This document shows, one piece after another, positions 47,035 to 55,513 of a stretch of DNA of 64,000 bases. The DNA is from Sulfitobacter faviae (lineage in GTDB: Bacteria > Pseudomonadota > Alphaproteobacteria > Rhodobacterales > Rhodobacteraceae). The notes beneath the pieces were generated by a model. That model did not search any database, was not told where the DNA came from, and worked only from the letters and a program-made list of their open reading frames with translations. How positions within the stretch are numbered: position 1 is the stretch's first letter; every line of letters starts with the position of its first letter. The stretch lies in contig NZ_PGFQ01000003.1 in NCBI RefSeq assembly GCF_029870955.1, positions 65,678-129,677 of the forward strand, in the 5' to 3' direction. The position numbers were made by a program, and so were the translations under genes.

Positions 47035-47571
47035 TTAAACGGTGTTCCCAGGCCGCCGCGGCATGATTTCACGCTCGGGGCGCTTCAGGGCTTCGGCGTA
47101 TTTACGGGCATTGTCGTCAATCGTGCTGTGCCAGAGCTTTGAGACAAAGGCCTGGGCGTCTTGAACGGTCATGTCTTTCAGCGAAGAAGACAGCACCATG
47201 AAGAGCTCATCCTCACTGATCACAGCGGCACGGTGCATGGCTTCCGCGTAGAATTCGGGGGCGTTCAGAACCTGCTCGCTTAGCGGCATCCGCGCGAGGT
47301 TCTCTTCCGGGATCGCCATGAAGATCGTGTCCTGCAGGTCGGTCAGATACGCACGCCGCGAGGTGGACACCGGCTTTCCTGCTGCCCTGGCCTCCAAATA
47401 TCCCTGCCTGGTCTTGTCGAACTTCGACTTGGCAAATGACATGATGACATCGCGCTTTCGAGCGGGTAGCGCGAATCCGGTGCAGCGCTCGATATGGGCG
47501 AGAAGATCTTCAACCTCTGCCTCAAAATCAAAGCTCTCGAACCATGGAACCGTTACTGCTTTAGCCGCCAC
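47035..47571 (-). CDS. hypothetical plasmid protein
   Basis: The 178-residue mainly helical soluble protein starts MAAKAVTVPWFESFDFEAEVEDLLAHIERCTGF and ends PRRPGNTV. Contains a basic patch (RKRDVIMSFAKSKFDKTRQGYLEARAAGK). No family recognised. An AATATATTATTG box lies 24-35 bp upstream (47595-47606), suggesting regulation shared with the conjugation genes. Confidence 0.55.
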   Translation of the reverse strand: MAAKAVTVPWFESFDFEAEVEDLLAHIERCTGFALPARKRDVIMSFAKSKFDKTRQGYLEARAAGKPVSTSRRAYLTDLQDTIFMAIPEENLARMPLSEQVLNAPEFYAEAMHRAAVISEDELFMVLSSSLKDMTVQDAQAFVSKLWHSTIDDNARKYAEALKRPEREIMPRRPGNTV

Positions 47572-47594
47572 GCGCCCGCCCTCGATATTACGTT

Positions 47595-47606
47595 AATATA
47601 TTATTG
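47595..47606 (+). promoter_or_regulatory. AT-rich motif similar to the virB-region box
   Basis: AATATATTATTG, one mismatch from AATATACTATTG at 15503-15514. It sits just upstream of the start at 47571 in an AT-rich island. Chance similarity is possible in AT-rich DNA. Confidence 0.35.
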
Positions 47607-47665
47607 TATCGCATTTGCACCTGATCGCAAGCGAGTGGCGTCCTTCACGCAAACGGACACAGAAG

Positions 47666-47695
47666 AAGGGGAGCCGTGTTCCCACGGCTCCCCTT
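47666..47695 (-). terminator. strong hairpin downstream of the DUF736 gene
   Basis: Perfect 13-bp stem AAGGGGAGCCGTG (47666-47678) / CACGGCTCCCCTT (47683-47695), loop TTCC. It lies ~30 bp after the DUF736 stop. The following minus-strand sequence is only moderately T-rich (CTTCTTCTG), so it may act as a terminator or as a 3'-end stabiliser. Confidence 0.65.
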
Positions 47696-47726
47696 TCGGT
47701 TCAGATTGCCTAATCTCGCGCGCCGA

Positions 47727-48455
47727 TCACGCGACCAGCGACAGCCCCGCGCCTGCGTCCTGCGGCTGCTCACCGCTGTCGATGAACGGGATGATCGAGA
47801 AGGTCTGGCCGCCGCGCTGTTCTTCGTTCTGCACGGCGTTGACGCGCAGGTCGCCATCTGGCGTGTTGATCAGCAGCGACAGGTAGTCATTGCCCGTGCG
47901 GCTGCTTTTCGCCATCCACGCCGAGCCGACGCGGATCGGTGTGCCCCGAGGCGAGCTGACCTCGATCCGGTAGTCGGGGTGGGTCTCCTCGGATTTGTAG
48001 CTGTTCTCGATCAGCATGAACTCCAGATCGAACATCATGTTGGCGATGTAGCCGGTGAAGGCGTTGTCGGCGTCCATGGCGGTGAGCTCGCCCGAGATCG
48101 AGCCGGATTTCATCAGGCCGTTCGAGACCAGCGGGATGATCTCAAATTCGCCGCTTTGGGCCGCACGCGCCTCTTTCGTCTGCACTGCGTTGACCCGGAA
48201 CGGGCCGAGGCCGACATCGATCTGCATCGAGATGTAGGGGTTGCCGCTGGTATTGCCGGTCTCGTTCCAGGCCGTGCCGATACGCACCTTGCGGCCTGAT
48301 TTGTTGACTGCCGTCACGTCAAAATCCGGGCTGCGTTCGGACATCTTGGCCCGCGCCTCCAACTGGATGGCGATATCGAAACGTGTCGAATGGATCATGC
48401 CGTTGTACTGAGCGGCTGCGGTCTCGACGTTGCGGGTGAGGGTTCCTGCGAACAT
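47727..48455 (-). CDS. tandem DUF736 protein
   Basis: The 242-residue protein (ATG 48455, MFAGTLTRNVETAAAQYNG) contains two DUF736-like units: residues ~40-115 (SPDFDVTAV...KVRIGTAWNETGNTSGNPYISMQID...RVNAVQ) and ~155-225 (HPDYRIEVS...PIRVGSAWMAKSSRTGNDYLSLLIN...RVNAVQ). DUF736 is a small beta-rich family common on alphaproteobacterial plasmids, function unknown; the usual form is one domain of ~100 residues. A repeated AAAGCAGGCTTT element lies at 48545-48566, upstream of the start. Confidence 0.8.
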   Translation of the reverse strand: MFAGTLTRNVETAAAQYNGMIHSTRFDIAIQLEARAKMSERSPDFDVTAVNKSGRKVRIGTAWNETGNTSGNPYISMQIDVGLGPFRVNAVQTKEARAAQSGEFEIIPLVSNGLMKSGSISGELTAMDADNAFTGYIANMMFDLEFMLIENSYKSEETHPDYRIEVSSPRGTPIRVGSAWMAKSSRTGNDYLSLLINTPDGDLRVNAVQNEEQRGGQTFSIIPFIDSGEQPQDAGAGLSLVA

Positions 48456-48544
48456 GGGATAGTTCCTTTTGGATTGGCCGGTGCCTGACGTTCTTGCCAG
48501 CGCATCCGGGATTGCTTTCTCGACCCCTTGAGGGATCACAAACC

Positions 48545-48566
48545 AGAAAGCCTGCTTTCCTTTCAG
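48545..48566 (-). repeat. intergenic AAAGCnGGCTTT element, copy 1
   Basis: Minus strand CTGAAAGGAAAGCAGGCTTT (48566-48547). It lies between the 48.6-kb gene and the DUF736 start, 90 bp upstream of the latter. Confidence 0.6.
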
Positions 48567-48579
48567 CCCCGCCCACGGG

Positions 48580-48882
48580 TCAGAGCTGCCGTCCGAGCGG
48601 GAATGCCCCCGCCCCTCCGGGTGCTACGCCCCTCCCCTGCCCGTCTGGTCTTGATTGGCGGCCCGAATTTTCCGAGCCGCCCTCCGGTCGCGCGATGAAG
48701 AACTCTGCCTCTTTTCCGTTCAACCCGTGCCCGCCCCGGTCGGTCAGACCGATGCAGCTACCATTCGGCACATAGGTGATGAGGTATTGACCGAGCCGGT
48801 CCTTGTGGACAACGTAGCCGGCATTGGCCCAATGCACGGTCTGGCAGGCATCGACGGCGGCCTTGATTTCATCGAGTGTCAT
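48580..48882 (-). CDS. small hypothetical plasmid protein
   Basis: From ATG 48882 the 100-residue product starts MTLDEIKAAVDACQTVHWANAGYVVHKDRLGQYLI, followed by CIGLTDRGGHGLNGKEAEFF. The last ~30 residues (Gly/Arg/Pro-rich) look less native. AAGGAGGTTCGC precedes the start on the minus strand. I associate the family with Rhodobacterales plasmids but know no function. Confidence 0.6.
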   Translation of the reverse strand: MTLDEIKAAVDACQTVHWANAGYVVHKDRLGQYLITYVPNGSCIGLTDRGGHGLNGKEAEFFIARPEGGSENSGRQSRPDGQGRGVAPGGAGAFPLGRQL

Positions 48883-48982
48883 GCGAACCTCCTTACGAAG
48901 AATGGTGGGTAAACGCCGGAAGAAGCCCGATCTTCCAACCGGGCTTCTGTGCGGCATTCATTTGGCGAAGAGCCGGGACCTA

Positions 48983-49444
48983 TCAGGCGCTTTGCGTGGT
49001 TGGCGTTGCGCGCGCCGCCATCCAATCCTTCAGGCCAAGAACCGTTCTGCCGTCGGCGACCTCGGTGGCCCAGGCAACCCTTGGGTCGCCGCAGGGCTCA
49101 TTGCCGACATGCCGGTCGATATGACCATTGGCCATCCATGGCTCGGGCTGGATCCGGCGCAGCCAGTCCGCCATACTCGGGATACGGCCCTGACAGTCTT
49201 CTCGAACATGCTGCTCGCCGATCCAACGCACGGGGATCTCTCGACCCGCGCTATTGGTCAGGGTCAGACCGAAGACACGTTCAGCCTCGAACAGGCCTTG
49301 GGCATGGTGGCGCAAGGCTCTGTGCGTGAAGAGCGCAAGGTGCTCTTTCGAGGCATCGAACCAGTCGTGCACAGCCTGATAGTCAGACGGCACCCCGCCG
49401 AATTTTCGGGCCGAGCTTTCGGCATGATGAAGCGGATGCGCCAT
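48983..49444 (-). CDS. DUF6915-like plasmid protein
   Basis: The 153-residue MAHPLHHAESSARKFGGVPSDYQAVHDWFD... is rich in His and Trp and has HLALFTHRALRHHAQGLFEAERVFG and RWIGEQHVREDCQGRIPS. This matches DUF6915 as I recall it. The His-rich helices suggest metal binding, but no role is known. It overlaps or abuts the DUF6878-like gene upstream, so they are co-transcribed. Confidence 0.7.
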   Translation of the reverse strand: MAHPLHHAESSARKFGGVPSDYQAVHDWFDASKEHLALFTHRALRHHAQGLFEAERVFGLTLTNSAGREIPVRWIGEQHVREDCQGRIPSMADWLRRIQPEPWMANGHIDRHVGNEPCGDPRVAWATEVADGRTVLGLKDWMAARATPTTQSA

Positions 49445-49445
49445 C

Positions 49446-49832
49446 TCAAAGCCCCTCGTCATAGCTGTGAGAACATTCGACATAGCGATCCGCATGATCG
49501 AGCGTGATGCTGTCGGCGGTGATGTCCCAGGTCAGCGTGCCGTAGCCGCCCTCGTTGTTCTCAAACCCCGGGTGATGGTGATAGGCGAGCGACCAGGCGA
49601 AATCGCCCACGGCGGTGACAAGCGCTTCCGGCAGTTTGACCTCCGCAGGCTGCACATTCACGTCCTCGACATTGCCAGAGTCGCCATAGCCTTCGTATTC
49701 GGCGGTGACCTCGCTGATGCCAAGCGCACGTAGTTGTGCGATCAGCTCCGCTCGGGATGCCTTCAGGGTGGTTTCGCGCTCGGCGCGCCACTGAGCCGCC
49801 ATTGCGGCATAGTCGATCTGGGGATTGGTCAT
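49446..49832 (-). CDS. DUF6878-like plasmid protein
   Basis: The 128-residue MTNPQIDYAAMAAQWRAERETTLKASRAELIAQLRALG... continues ISEVTAEYEGYGDSGNVEDV and ends with YAEC-type HADRYVECSHSYDEGL. The pattern fits DUF6878. ATG 49832 follows AGAGGACAG. A large GC hairpin (GGGCGCGCGCAGGC ... GCCTGCCCGCGCGCCC, ~49858-49899) lies just upstream. Confidence 0.68.
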   Translation of the reverse strand: MTNPQIDYAAMAAQWRAERETTLKASRAELIAQLRALGISEVTAEYEGYGDSGNVEDVNVQPAEVKLPEALVTAVGDFAWSLAYHHHPGFENNEGGYGTLTWDITADSITLDHADRYVECSHSYDEGL

Positions 49833-49937
49833 GGGTCTGTCCTCTTGTCTGAATTTGGGGCGCGCGCAGGCGTGCCATTGGCCTGCCCGCGCGCCCGGAA
49901 CGCGCAGACCGGTCAAATCCCGATCCGCGACGCCCCA

Positions 49938-49961
49938 CCCAAAGCCTGCTTTGGCTTTTCA
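49938..49961 (-). repeat. intergenic AAAGCnGGCTTT element, copy 2
   Basis: Minus strand TGAAAAGCCAAAGCAGGCTT (49961-49942). It overlaps the stop codon of the strawberry-notch gene and precedes the DUF6878-like gene by ~107 bp. Confidence 0.6.
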
Positions 49962-52900
49962 GGCGGCTTGGTCTGCCGCCTTGCTGGTTCCCTGCCCCAC
50001 GATCCGTGCCAGAATGCCCAATGTATCGACCCCTTCCTCATGCGGCAGGAACACCCGCAGCTGGAAGGCGATGATCTCGGTGAAGCAGCCGAGGGCTTTG
50101 AGGCCATCAATCATGCCCCGATCCGCACCACCAAGCTCGAGGCGCATCTCGCCAGCGACCCGGCGGCGGGTCAGGGTCAGGCCGCGGCCCAGATCGACAG
50201 GCGCGGTGGTTCCGAGGGCTGCGGTCAGCATCTCCTGCGGCGTTTGCGGGTCGGAGACGAGGAAGCGGGCGCGCAGCGCGGCCGCCCCGTCCTCGCTCAG
50301 CGTCCGCCCGATCATGGCCGTCGCCCCGTCGGGCGTGACCCGGTAGATGCGCTCATTGGTGGTCGGAATGTCCTTCCAGATCGGCAGCAGGAGACCGGTC
50401 AGCAGATAGAGCTTGGTTGTGGTGGTCTTCGGCAGGGCAGCCGCCTCTTCATCCCAGAGCCGAATGAACTCAGACTTGCCGATCTCTTCCCAGGCCGAGG
50501 ACTCGAAGCGCATCTCCTCAAGGTAGCTCGACCCGTTGGGCCGTACCGCCTTGCGCATCAGCGTCACGATATCCTCGTCATACATCTGCATGGGGCGGGC
50601 CGAAATGAGCGCGGCGCGGCCGGAGGCGCGATTCACCATCGTGGTCTTGTCCAGATTGCGCGATATGGCCTCTTCGGCCCCAAGAACGTGGACCGGGTCG
50701 GTGACTTCCAGTCCGATGATCCGCGTCACGGCGCCGGATTTCGGGCAGGTCCAGAGATCCTCTGTGGAGACCTGTTCGATCTTTTCGCCGCGCAGGGTTT
50801 CCACGCCGAGATCGAGCATGCCTGCCGCGCGCGCCCGTTCCGTCTGATCAGCGATCCGGCGCATGAATTCGGCAAAGAGCGCGTTCTGCATGTGGATGGG
50901 AAGGGCAAGCACCCGATTGAGAAACCGCTGGATCGGGGGAAGCTCTTCGAGCAGCACACCGTCCTTGTCGATCAGCCGCAGGGCCGTCCAGTCGGTGAAG
51001 CTCTCGTAGCTCATCGCCTCGGCGCGCCCAGCGGCAAGATCGGCGAAATACCCACGCAGCGCCGCCCGCGCGATCGGGCTTTCGAGATTGTCCTCCTCCC
51101 GGAACATGCCCTGCGAGCCGGTCTCGCGCTGGCCTTTGGTGAGGGCCCCAAGCTGATTGAGGCGTTTCGCGATCGTCGAGGTGAAGCGCTTCTCGCCATG
51201 CACATCTGAGGTGCAGACCCGGAAGAACGGCGCGCTGACCTGAGCCGAGCGATGCGTGCGACCAAGCCCCTGGATGGCCGCATCGGCGCGCCAGCCGGGC
51301 TCCAGCAGGTAGTGCCGCCGCCGTTTCTGGTTCTTCGCCGTTTGGGCCGCGTGATAGGACCGGCCCGTCCCGCCCGCATCGGAGAAGATCAGGATATCCT
51401 TTTCGCCGTCCATGAAGGCTTGGGTTTCGGAGGAATTGCTGCTGGCGGCGCGCTTCTCGATGAAGAGATGGCCGTCCTCGGCCTTGAGGGGCCGGATAGA
51501 TCGGCCTGTGACTTCTGCCACGGCCTCGTCGCCAAAGGCCCAGAGGATCTGGTCGAGCGCCGAGGGGATCGGGGCCAGCGTCATCAAATCCATCATGGCC
51601 GCGTCACGAAGGGCAAGCGCCTCGCGCGAGACGACCAGCGCGCCGGTCTCGTCCCTGAGCGGCTCGGCCACCATAGTGCCGTCGATCTCGACCAGCTTTT
51701 GCGCGTGGATCGGGAAAGCCTGTTCGAGGTAGCCCAGAACATAATCGCGCTGCGTCAAGGCACCCTCGACCAGCTCGTCTTCCGGGTCCGTCGTTTCAAG
51801 CCGGCGTTTCAGCAGGCTCTCGCCTGTCGAGACGACCTGGATGACGCAAGCCTTGCCTGCGGCCAGATCTTCCTCGATGGCGCGGATGATGGTCGGGGCC
51901 TTCATGCCCATCAGGAGATGGTTGAAGAAGCGCTGCTTCGTGCTTTCAAAGCGGGACTTGGCCGAAGCGCGTGCGGCAGAGGCATTGGTCTCCCCCGAGG
52001 CATCGTTGACACCGGTCGCCGTCAGCGCCGCCTCGAGATTGTGGTGGATCGTCCGAAACGCGCCCGCATAGGCGTCGTAGACCTCGATCTGGGCCGGGGT
52101 GAGCGCGTGTTCGAGAACGTCATATTCCACGCCATCGAAGCTTAGGGCACGGGCCGTATAGAGGCCGAGCGTCTTGAGATCGCGCGCGACCACCTCCATG
52201 GCGGCAACGCCGCCGGCTTCCATTGCCGAGACGAAGCTCTCGCGGCTCGGGAAGGGGTATTCCGGCCCCTGCCCCCAAAGCCCAAGCCGCGCGGCATAGG
52301 CCAGGTTATGCACGCTCGTGGCACCCGTAGCCGAGATGTAGAAGACGCGGGCGCGCGGGGCGGCCAGTTGCAGACGAAGGCCTGCGAGGCCCTGCTGCGA
52401 GGGTTTGACCCCCCTGCCCTGCTCTGACCCGGCCGCGTTCTGCATGGCGTGAGCCTCGTCGAAGGCCAGCACGCCGTCGAAGTCGTCGCCCATCCAGTCG
52501 AGGATCTGGCTCAGCCGCGTGGTGCCGCATTTGCCCGCGGACCGCAGCGTGGCGTAGGTGACGAAGAGGATCCCGTCACCCATCGGGACGGGCTGGTCCG
52601 GTTTCCATTTGGAAAGCGGCTGGATGTCGGCTGGCGAGCCGCCAAGATCGGTCCAGTCGCGGATCGCGTCCTCGATAAGCGTGGCGGATTTGGAGACCCA
52701 GATCGCTTTCCTGCGTCCGGCCAGCCAGTTCACGAGAATGAGCCCCGCGCATTCGCGCCCCTTGCCGCAACCGGTGCCATCTCCGAGGAAATACCCGAGG
52801 CGATAGTGACACGCATACGGGTCATCATCGGCACGCGTCAGCTTTGTCTGGTCGTCATCGATCGTGAACCGGCCTGGCAAATCACGCCCATGGGCATCAT

Positions 52901-54221
52901 GCGCCATGATGATGGTTTCCAGCTGTGCCTCTGAGAGATGTCCCTCCTCGATCAGCCTGGCGGGCAGACGCAAGTCATCACTGCCCGTGTTTGAGGGCAT
53001 GGGCGGGGCAACCGAGGCCATGGCGATGCTTTCGACGAGCGGCGTGGGATGTTCTTGCGCACCCGCGATCTCGATCCGCTGCGGACGGTAGCGCGCATAG
53101 ATGTCCGAGACGGGCGTGTTGTCGCGCGGGGCCTCAAGGCTTGTGAAAGTGAGCGGTATGGCGGCGTTGGTCTGAGCGTTGGACGCCGCAACTTTGGCAA
53201 CTGGGCGCTTGCGCGTGACAAGTAGTGGACCGACCGATCGCGCATGAGGGTTTGTCGCCGCCCGTTGGACGGGGCGCGTCTCAGGCCGGTTTGCGGCCAC
53301 GGTGTCAACAAAAGGAAGGGCTTCCTCCAGATCCTGAACCGCGGCGCGGATCATCTCGCCGTCCTCCTGCACCTTGTCGAAGACCATCAGCTGGGTTTCC
53401 ACAGTTGTGCCGAGCTTGCGGTAGACCTGCCCCGGTATTGTGAGTGCCAAGCGCGGCGTAAGGAGGCCGCAGGCGCGTGCCCAATGCGCGGCATCGCGTT
53501 CGGGAGTGAATCCCGGCAGCATGATCGCCACCAGCCGCCCGCCGGGTGCCAGGCGCTTGGCAGCCCCGATGAGATGTTTGGCGGCGATGTGTTTGTCCCG
53601 GGCGCGATCGACCGAGGAGGCGAAGGGCGGGTTCATCACCACGATGTCGGGCAGAACCGGCGTCTGCAGCAGATCGTCGATATGCTCGCCGTCATGGCCC
53701 GTCACCTCGCCGCCGAAGAGGGCCCGCAGGAGGCGCTGGCGAAAGGGGTCGATCTCGTTGAGCAAAAGCGTGGCACCGGCCCGGGCGGCGAAAGCAGCAA
53801 GGGCACTTGTGCCAGCCGACGGCTCCAGAACGGTCTCGCCTTTGCGGATCGCTGCGGCCCGCACGACAAGGGCTGCGTATGGCAGCGGCGTGGAAAACTG
53901 CTGCAGCCGGATCTGCTGCTCCGAGCGGCGCGTTTCCGTCAGGAGCCGTGAGGCAAGCAGCTTTGCCGCGGCGATGTCACCTGCCGCGCCGTCCCCACGC
54001 AGCAGCATTTGGACGGCAGCGGCCTGCATCAGGTCATAGGCCATGCGCCAGTCCCAGGCACCGCCGGCATCGCTGCCATGAAACGTCTCGCGCATGATGC
54101 GCGCCAGCGCTGAGCTACGCAGGGGTTGGTGGTCGATCTGCGCGCCGATCTGCGCGAGGGCAGAGACGAGATCAGCGCCGGAATCGACGGGAGCGTGATG
54201 CGTTGAGCAAGGCTTGGCCAT
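49959..54221 (-). CDS. strawberry-notch-like helicase fused to an N6-methyltransferase
   Basis: The 1420-residue protein (ATG 54221, MAKPCSTHHAPVDSG). The N-terminal ~350 residues are an adenine methyltransferase (VLEPSAGTSALAAFA SAM site; catalytic VVMNPPF near 196). The rest is an SF2 helicase-like engine: GDGTGCGKGRECAG Walker A, DEAHAMQN near 580, then the strawberry-notch C-terminal domain with SDAGGTGRSYHAA and GLGRTHRS. Such proteins are typical of large alphaproteobacterial plasmids and may guard the entering DNA or remodel it. An AAAGCnGGCTTT element lies ~40 bp upstream and another overlaps the stop. Confidence 0.88.
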   Translation of the reverse strand: MAKPCSTHHAPVDSGADLVSALAQIGAQIDHQPLRSSALARIMRETFHGSDAGGAWDWRMAYDLMQAAAVQMLLRGDGAAGDIAAAKLLASRLLTETRRSEQQIRLQQFSTPLPYAALVVRAAAIRKGETVLEPSAGTSALAAFAARAGATLLLNEIDPFRQRLLRALFGGEVTGHDGEHIDDLLQTPVLPDIVVMNPPFASSVDRARDKHIAAKHLIGAAKRLAPGGRLVAIMLPGFTPERDAAHWARACGLLTPRLALTIPGQVYRKLGTTVETQLMVFDKVQEDGEMIRAAVQDLEEALPFVDTVAANRPETRPVQRAATNPHARSVGPLLVTRKRPVAKVAASNAQTNAAIPLTFTSLEAPRDNTPVSDIYARYRPQRIEIAGAQEHPTPLVESIAMASVAPPMPSNTGSDDLRLPARLIEEGHLSEAQLETIIMAHDAHGRDLPGRFTIDDDQTKLTRADDDPYACHYRLGYFLGDGTGCGKGRECAGLILVNWLAGRRKAIWVSKSATLIEDAIRDWTDLGGSPADIQPLSKWKPDQPVPMGDGILFVTYATLRSAGKCGTTRLSQILDWMGDDFDGVLAFDEAHAMQNAAGSEQGRGVKPSQQGLAGLRLQLAAPRARVFYISATGATSVHNLAYAARLGLWGQGPEYPFPSRESFVSAMEAGGVAAMEVVARDLKTLGLYTARALSFDGVEYDVLEHALTPAQIEVYDAYAGAFRTIHHNLEAALTATGVNDASGETNASAARASAKSRFESTKQRFFNHLLMGMKAPTIIRAIEEDLAAGKACVIQVVSTGESLLKRRLETTDPEDELVEGALTQRDYVLGYLEQAFPIHAQKLVEIDGTMVAEPLRDETGALVVSREALALRDAAMMDLMTLAPIPSALDQILWAFGDEAVAEVTGRSIRPLKAEDGHLFIEKRAASSNSSETQAFMDGEKDILIFSDAGGTGRSYHAAQTAKNQKRRRHYLLEPGWRADAAIQGLGRTHRSAQVSAPFFRVCTSDVHGEKRFTSTIAKRLNQLGALTKGQRETGSQGMFREEDNLESPIARAALRGYFADLAAGRAEAMSYESFTDWTALRLIDKDGVLLEELPPIQRFLNRVLALPIHMQNALFAEFMRRIADQTERARAAGMLDLGVETLRGEKIEQVSTEDLWTCPKSGAVTRIIGLEVTDPVHVLGAEEAISRNLDKTTMVNRASGRAALISARPMQMYDEDIVTLMRKAVRPNGSSYLEEMRFESSAWEEIGKSEFIRLWDEEAAALPKTTTTKLYLLTGLLLPIWKDIPTTNERIYRVTPDGATAMIGRTLSEDGAAALRARFLVSDPQTPQEMLTAALGTTAPVDLGRGLTLTRRRVAGEMRLELGGADRGMIDGLKALGCFTEIIAFQLRVFLPHEEGVDTLGILARIVGQGTSKAADQAA

Positions 54222-54261
54222 GGGATTTTTCCTTTGGATGAGGGTCTGAATTCCAAAGGAC

Positions 54262-54283
54262 AAAAAGCCAGCTTTCCCCTTTT
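54262..54283 (-). repeat. intergenic AAAGCnGGCTTT element, copy 3
   Basis: Minus strand AAAAGGGGAAAGCTGGCTTT (54283-54264), ~40-60 bp upstream of the strawberry-notch start. Confidence 0.6.
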
Positions 54284-54336
54284 GGGGTTAAGGATCTGAA
54301 ATCAAGAACCGGAGCGGGGCAGGACTGCCAATGCGA

Positions 54337-54732
54337 TCAGACGTCATCGGTCTTTGCGGCAAGGTCACGGAGCCAAGCAGAAAACGCGGCTTCACTCACC
54401 TGATCGGCGGCAAGGTCCTCCATCATCCGGACACCCTTCCCGGGATCGGGCCGCAGATTTACGCCATTGAGCCGCAAGAACGCAAAAGCGGCCACGAATG
54501 CTGTTCGCTTGTTGCCATCGACAAAGGCATGCGCTTTGGCAAGACCATAGGCATAAGCTGCCGCAATCGCGAACACATCCACGTCCTCATAGGACGCGCG
54601 GTTCATTGCCCGTGTGCATCCCATTTCCAAAAGGGCCGGATCGCGGGTGCCTGGCGCACCGCCGTGGCGCGCGATCTGGCGATCATGGACGACGTACGAA
54701 GCGGCCAGCGGAATCCAGACCCAATCGCTCAT
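54337..54732 (-). CDS. doc: Doc-like Fic-fold toxin
   Basis: The 131-residue death-on-curing toxin has the motif HAFVDGNKRTAF (His68), the Doc version of the Fic active site that phosphorylates EF-Tu. The N-terminal LAASYVVHDRQIARHGG is also typical. It overlaps the antitoxin stop by 4 bp. Confidence 0.9.
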   Translation of the reverse strand: MSDWVWIPLAASYVVHDRQIARHGGAPGTRDPALLEMGCTRAMNRASYEDVDVFAIAAAYAYGLAKAHAFVDGNKRTAFVAAFAFLRLNGVNLRPDPGKGVRMMEDLAADQVSEAAFSAWLRDLAAKTDDV

Positions 54733-54953
54733 GCAAGTGCTTGGAGCAGATCGCGGTTCTCATCCATGACGATCTCGGCGGCGGCAAGCGCGGCCTGAAG
54801 TTCCGGGTTTTCCGTCATCAGCTTCAGCCCGCCATCATCCGTGCGCACGGCATAGAGGGTATCCCCCTCCTTGGCATCCAGGAGCGCGAGCATCTCTGTG
54901 CTGAGTGTCATGACGGCGGAATTGCCGACCTTGCGGATTTTGGCTTCGATCAT
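54729..54953 (-). CDS. AbrB/MazE-type antitoxin of Doc
   Basis: The 74-residue MIEAKIRKVGNSAVMTLSTEMLALLDAKEGDTLYAV is a swapped-hairpin AbrB DNA-binding domain. The acidic C-terminal tail (QAALAAAEIVMDENRDLLQALA) would inhibit Doc. It is first in the operon, with a dyad operator immediately upstream (54971-54988). Confidence 0.88.
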   Translation of the reverse strand: MIEAKIRKVGNSAVMTLSTEMLALLDAKEGDTLYAVRTDDGGLKLMTENPELQAALAAAEIVMDENRDLLQALA

Positions 54954-54970
54954 GGCAGGGCCCGTATGGT

Positions 54971-54988
54971 TATACGTATGTATATACG
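54971..54988. promoter_or_regulatory. TA-operon operator
   Basis: TATACGTATGTATATACG: an inverted repeat CGTAT (54975-54979) / ATACG (54984-54988) plus a TATACG direct repeat, 18-35 bp upstream of the AbrB-type antitoxin. Expected binding site for autoregulation by the antitoxin-toxin complex. Confidence 0.6.
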
Positions 54989-55004
54989 AGACCTCTGCGC
55001 TAGG

Positions 55005-55202
55005 TCAAGTTTGCTCCTGGCGCTTTTCGTCAATCAACGTCTGCAACTGATGCAACGCGTGGGCGTGCGATATCGGCGGGCGCGGATCTTTGAGCGCTTC
55101 CTGCACCCTGGATCGAAACCAGGCATCGTGGGATTTCGTTTCAGCGGTCACGGAAATGGTCGTCGAGCCCCTATCCAGAAGCTCGCCTAGGTAACTCGGC
55201 AT
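55005..55202 (-). CDS. lone RelB/StbD-like antitoxin
   Basis: The 65-residue MPSYLGELLDRGSTTISVTAETKSHDAWFRSRVQEAL matches the stability-determinant type of antitoxin (ribbon-helix-helix N-terminus). No ParE/RelE toxin follows: the next gene, 50 bp away, is the AbrB antitoxin. It may be a remnant, or may protect against a toxin elsewhere. Confidence 0.65.
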   Translation of the reverse strand: MPSYLGELLDRGSTTISVTAETKSHDAWFRSRVQEALKDPRPPISHAHALHQLQTLIDEKRQEQT

Positions 55203-55513
55203 ATCGGCAACGCTCAGAGCGACCTGAGACCGGCGGTCGGGGATTGGACCCTGGACCCGTCGACTTTGTCGCAGGCCTGTTTGCGATCTGAAGGCTGTTT
55301 CAACTCGGGTCCCCTATTGACGCGATGATCGAACGTTACAGCAAAGTTTCCCGAACGATAAGAGCCTTGAAATCTCTATCTCTTTCATCGCCTCAAGCCA
55401 CCCCTCGACATAGGCGGCGCTCTGGTCGAATTCAGGTTCCACCCCGATTTGCGCGCAAAGCATGCAGTTTCCGATTTCCGCGACTTATCCTGACAGTCAA
55501 TCCAAGAAAGCTA
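55203..55513. other. intergenic region, nothing recognised
   Basis: About 310 bp between the RelB-like gene and the UPF0149 gene. No credible frame or hairpin. It may be a recombination scar between the toxin-antitoxin block and the next cargo gene. Confidence 0.4.

Noticed and set aside
49734..51209. Plus-strand frame of 491 codons opposite the strawberry-notch gene
   Set aside because: Antisense shadow of a clear helicase/methylase gene.
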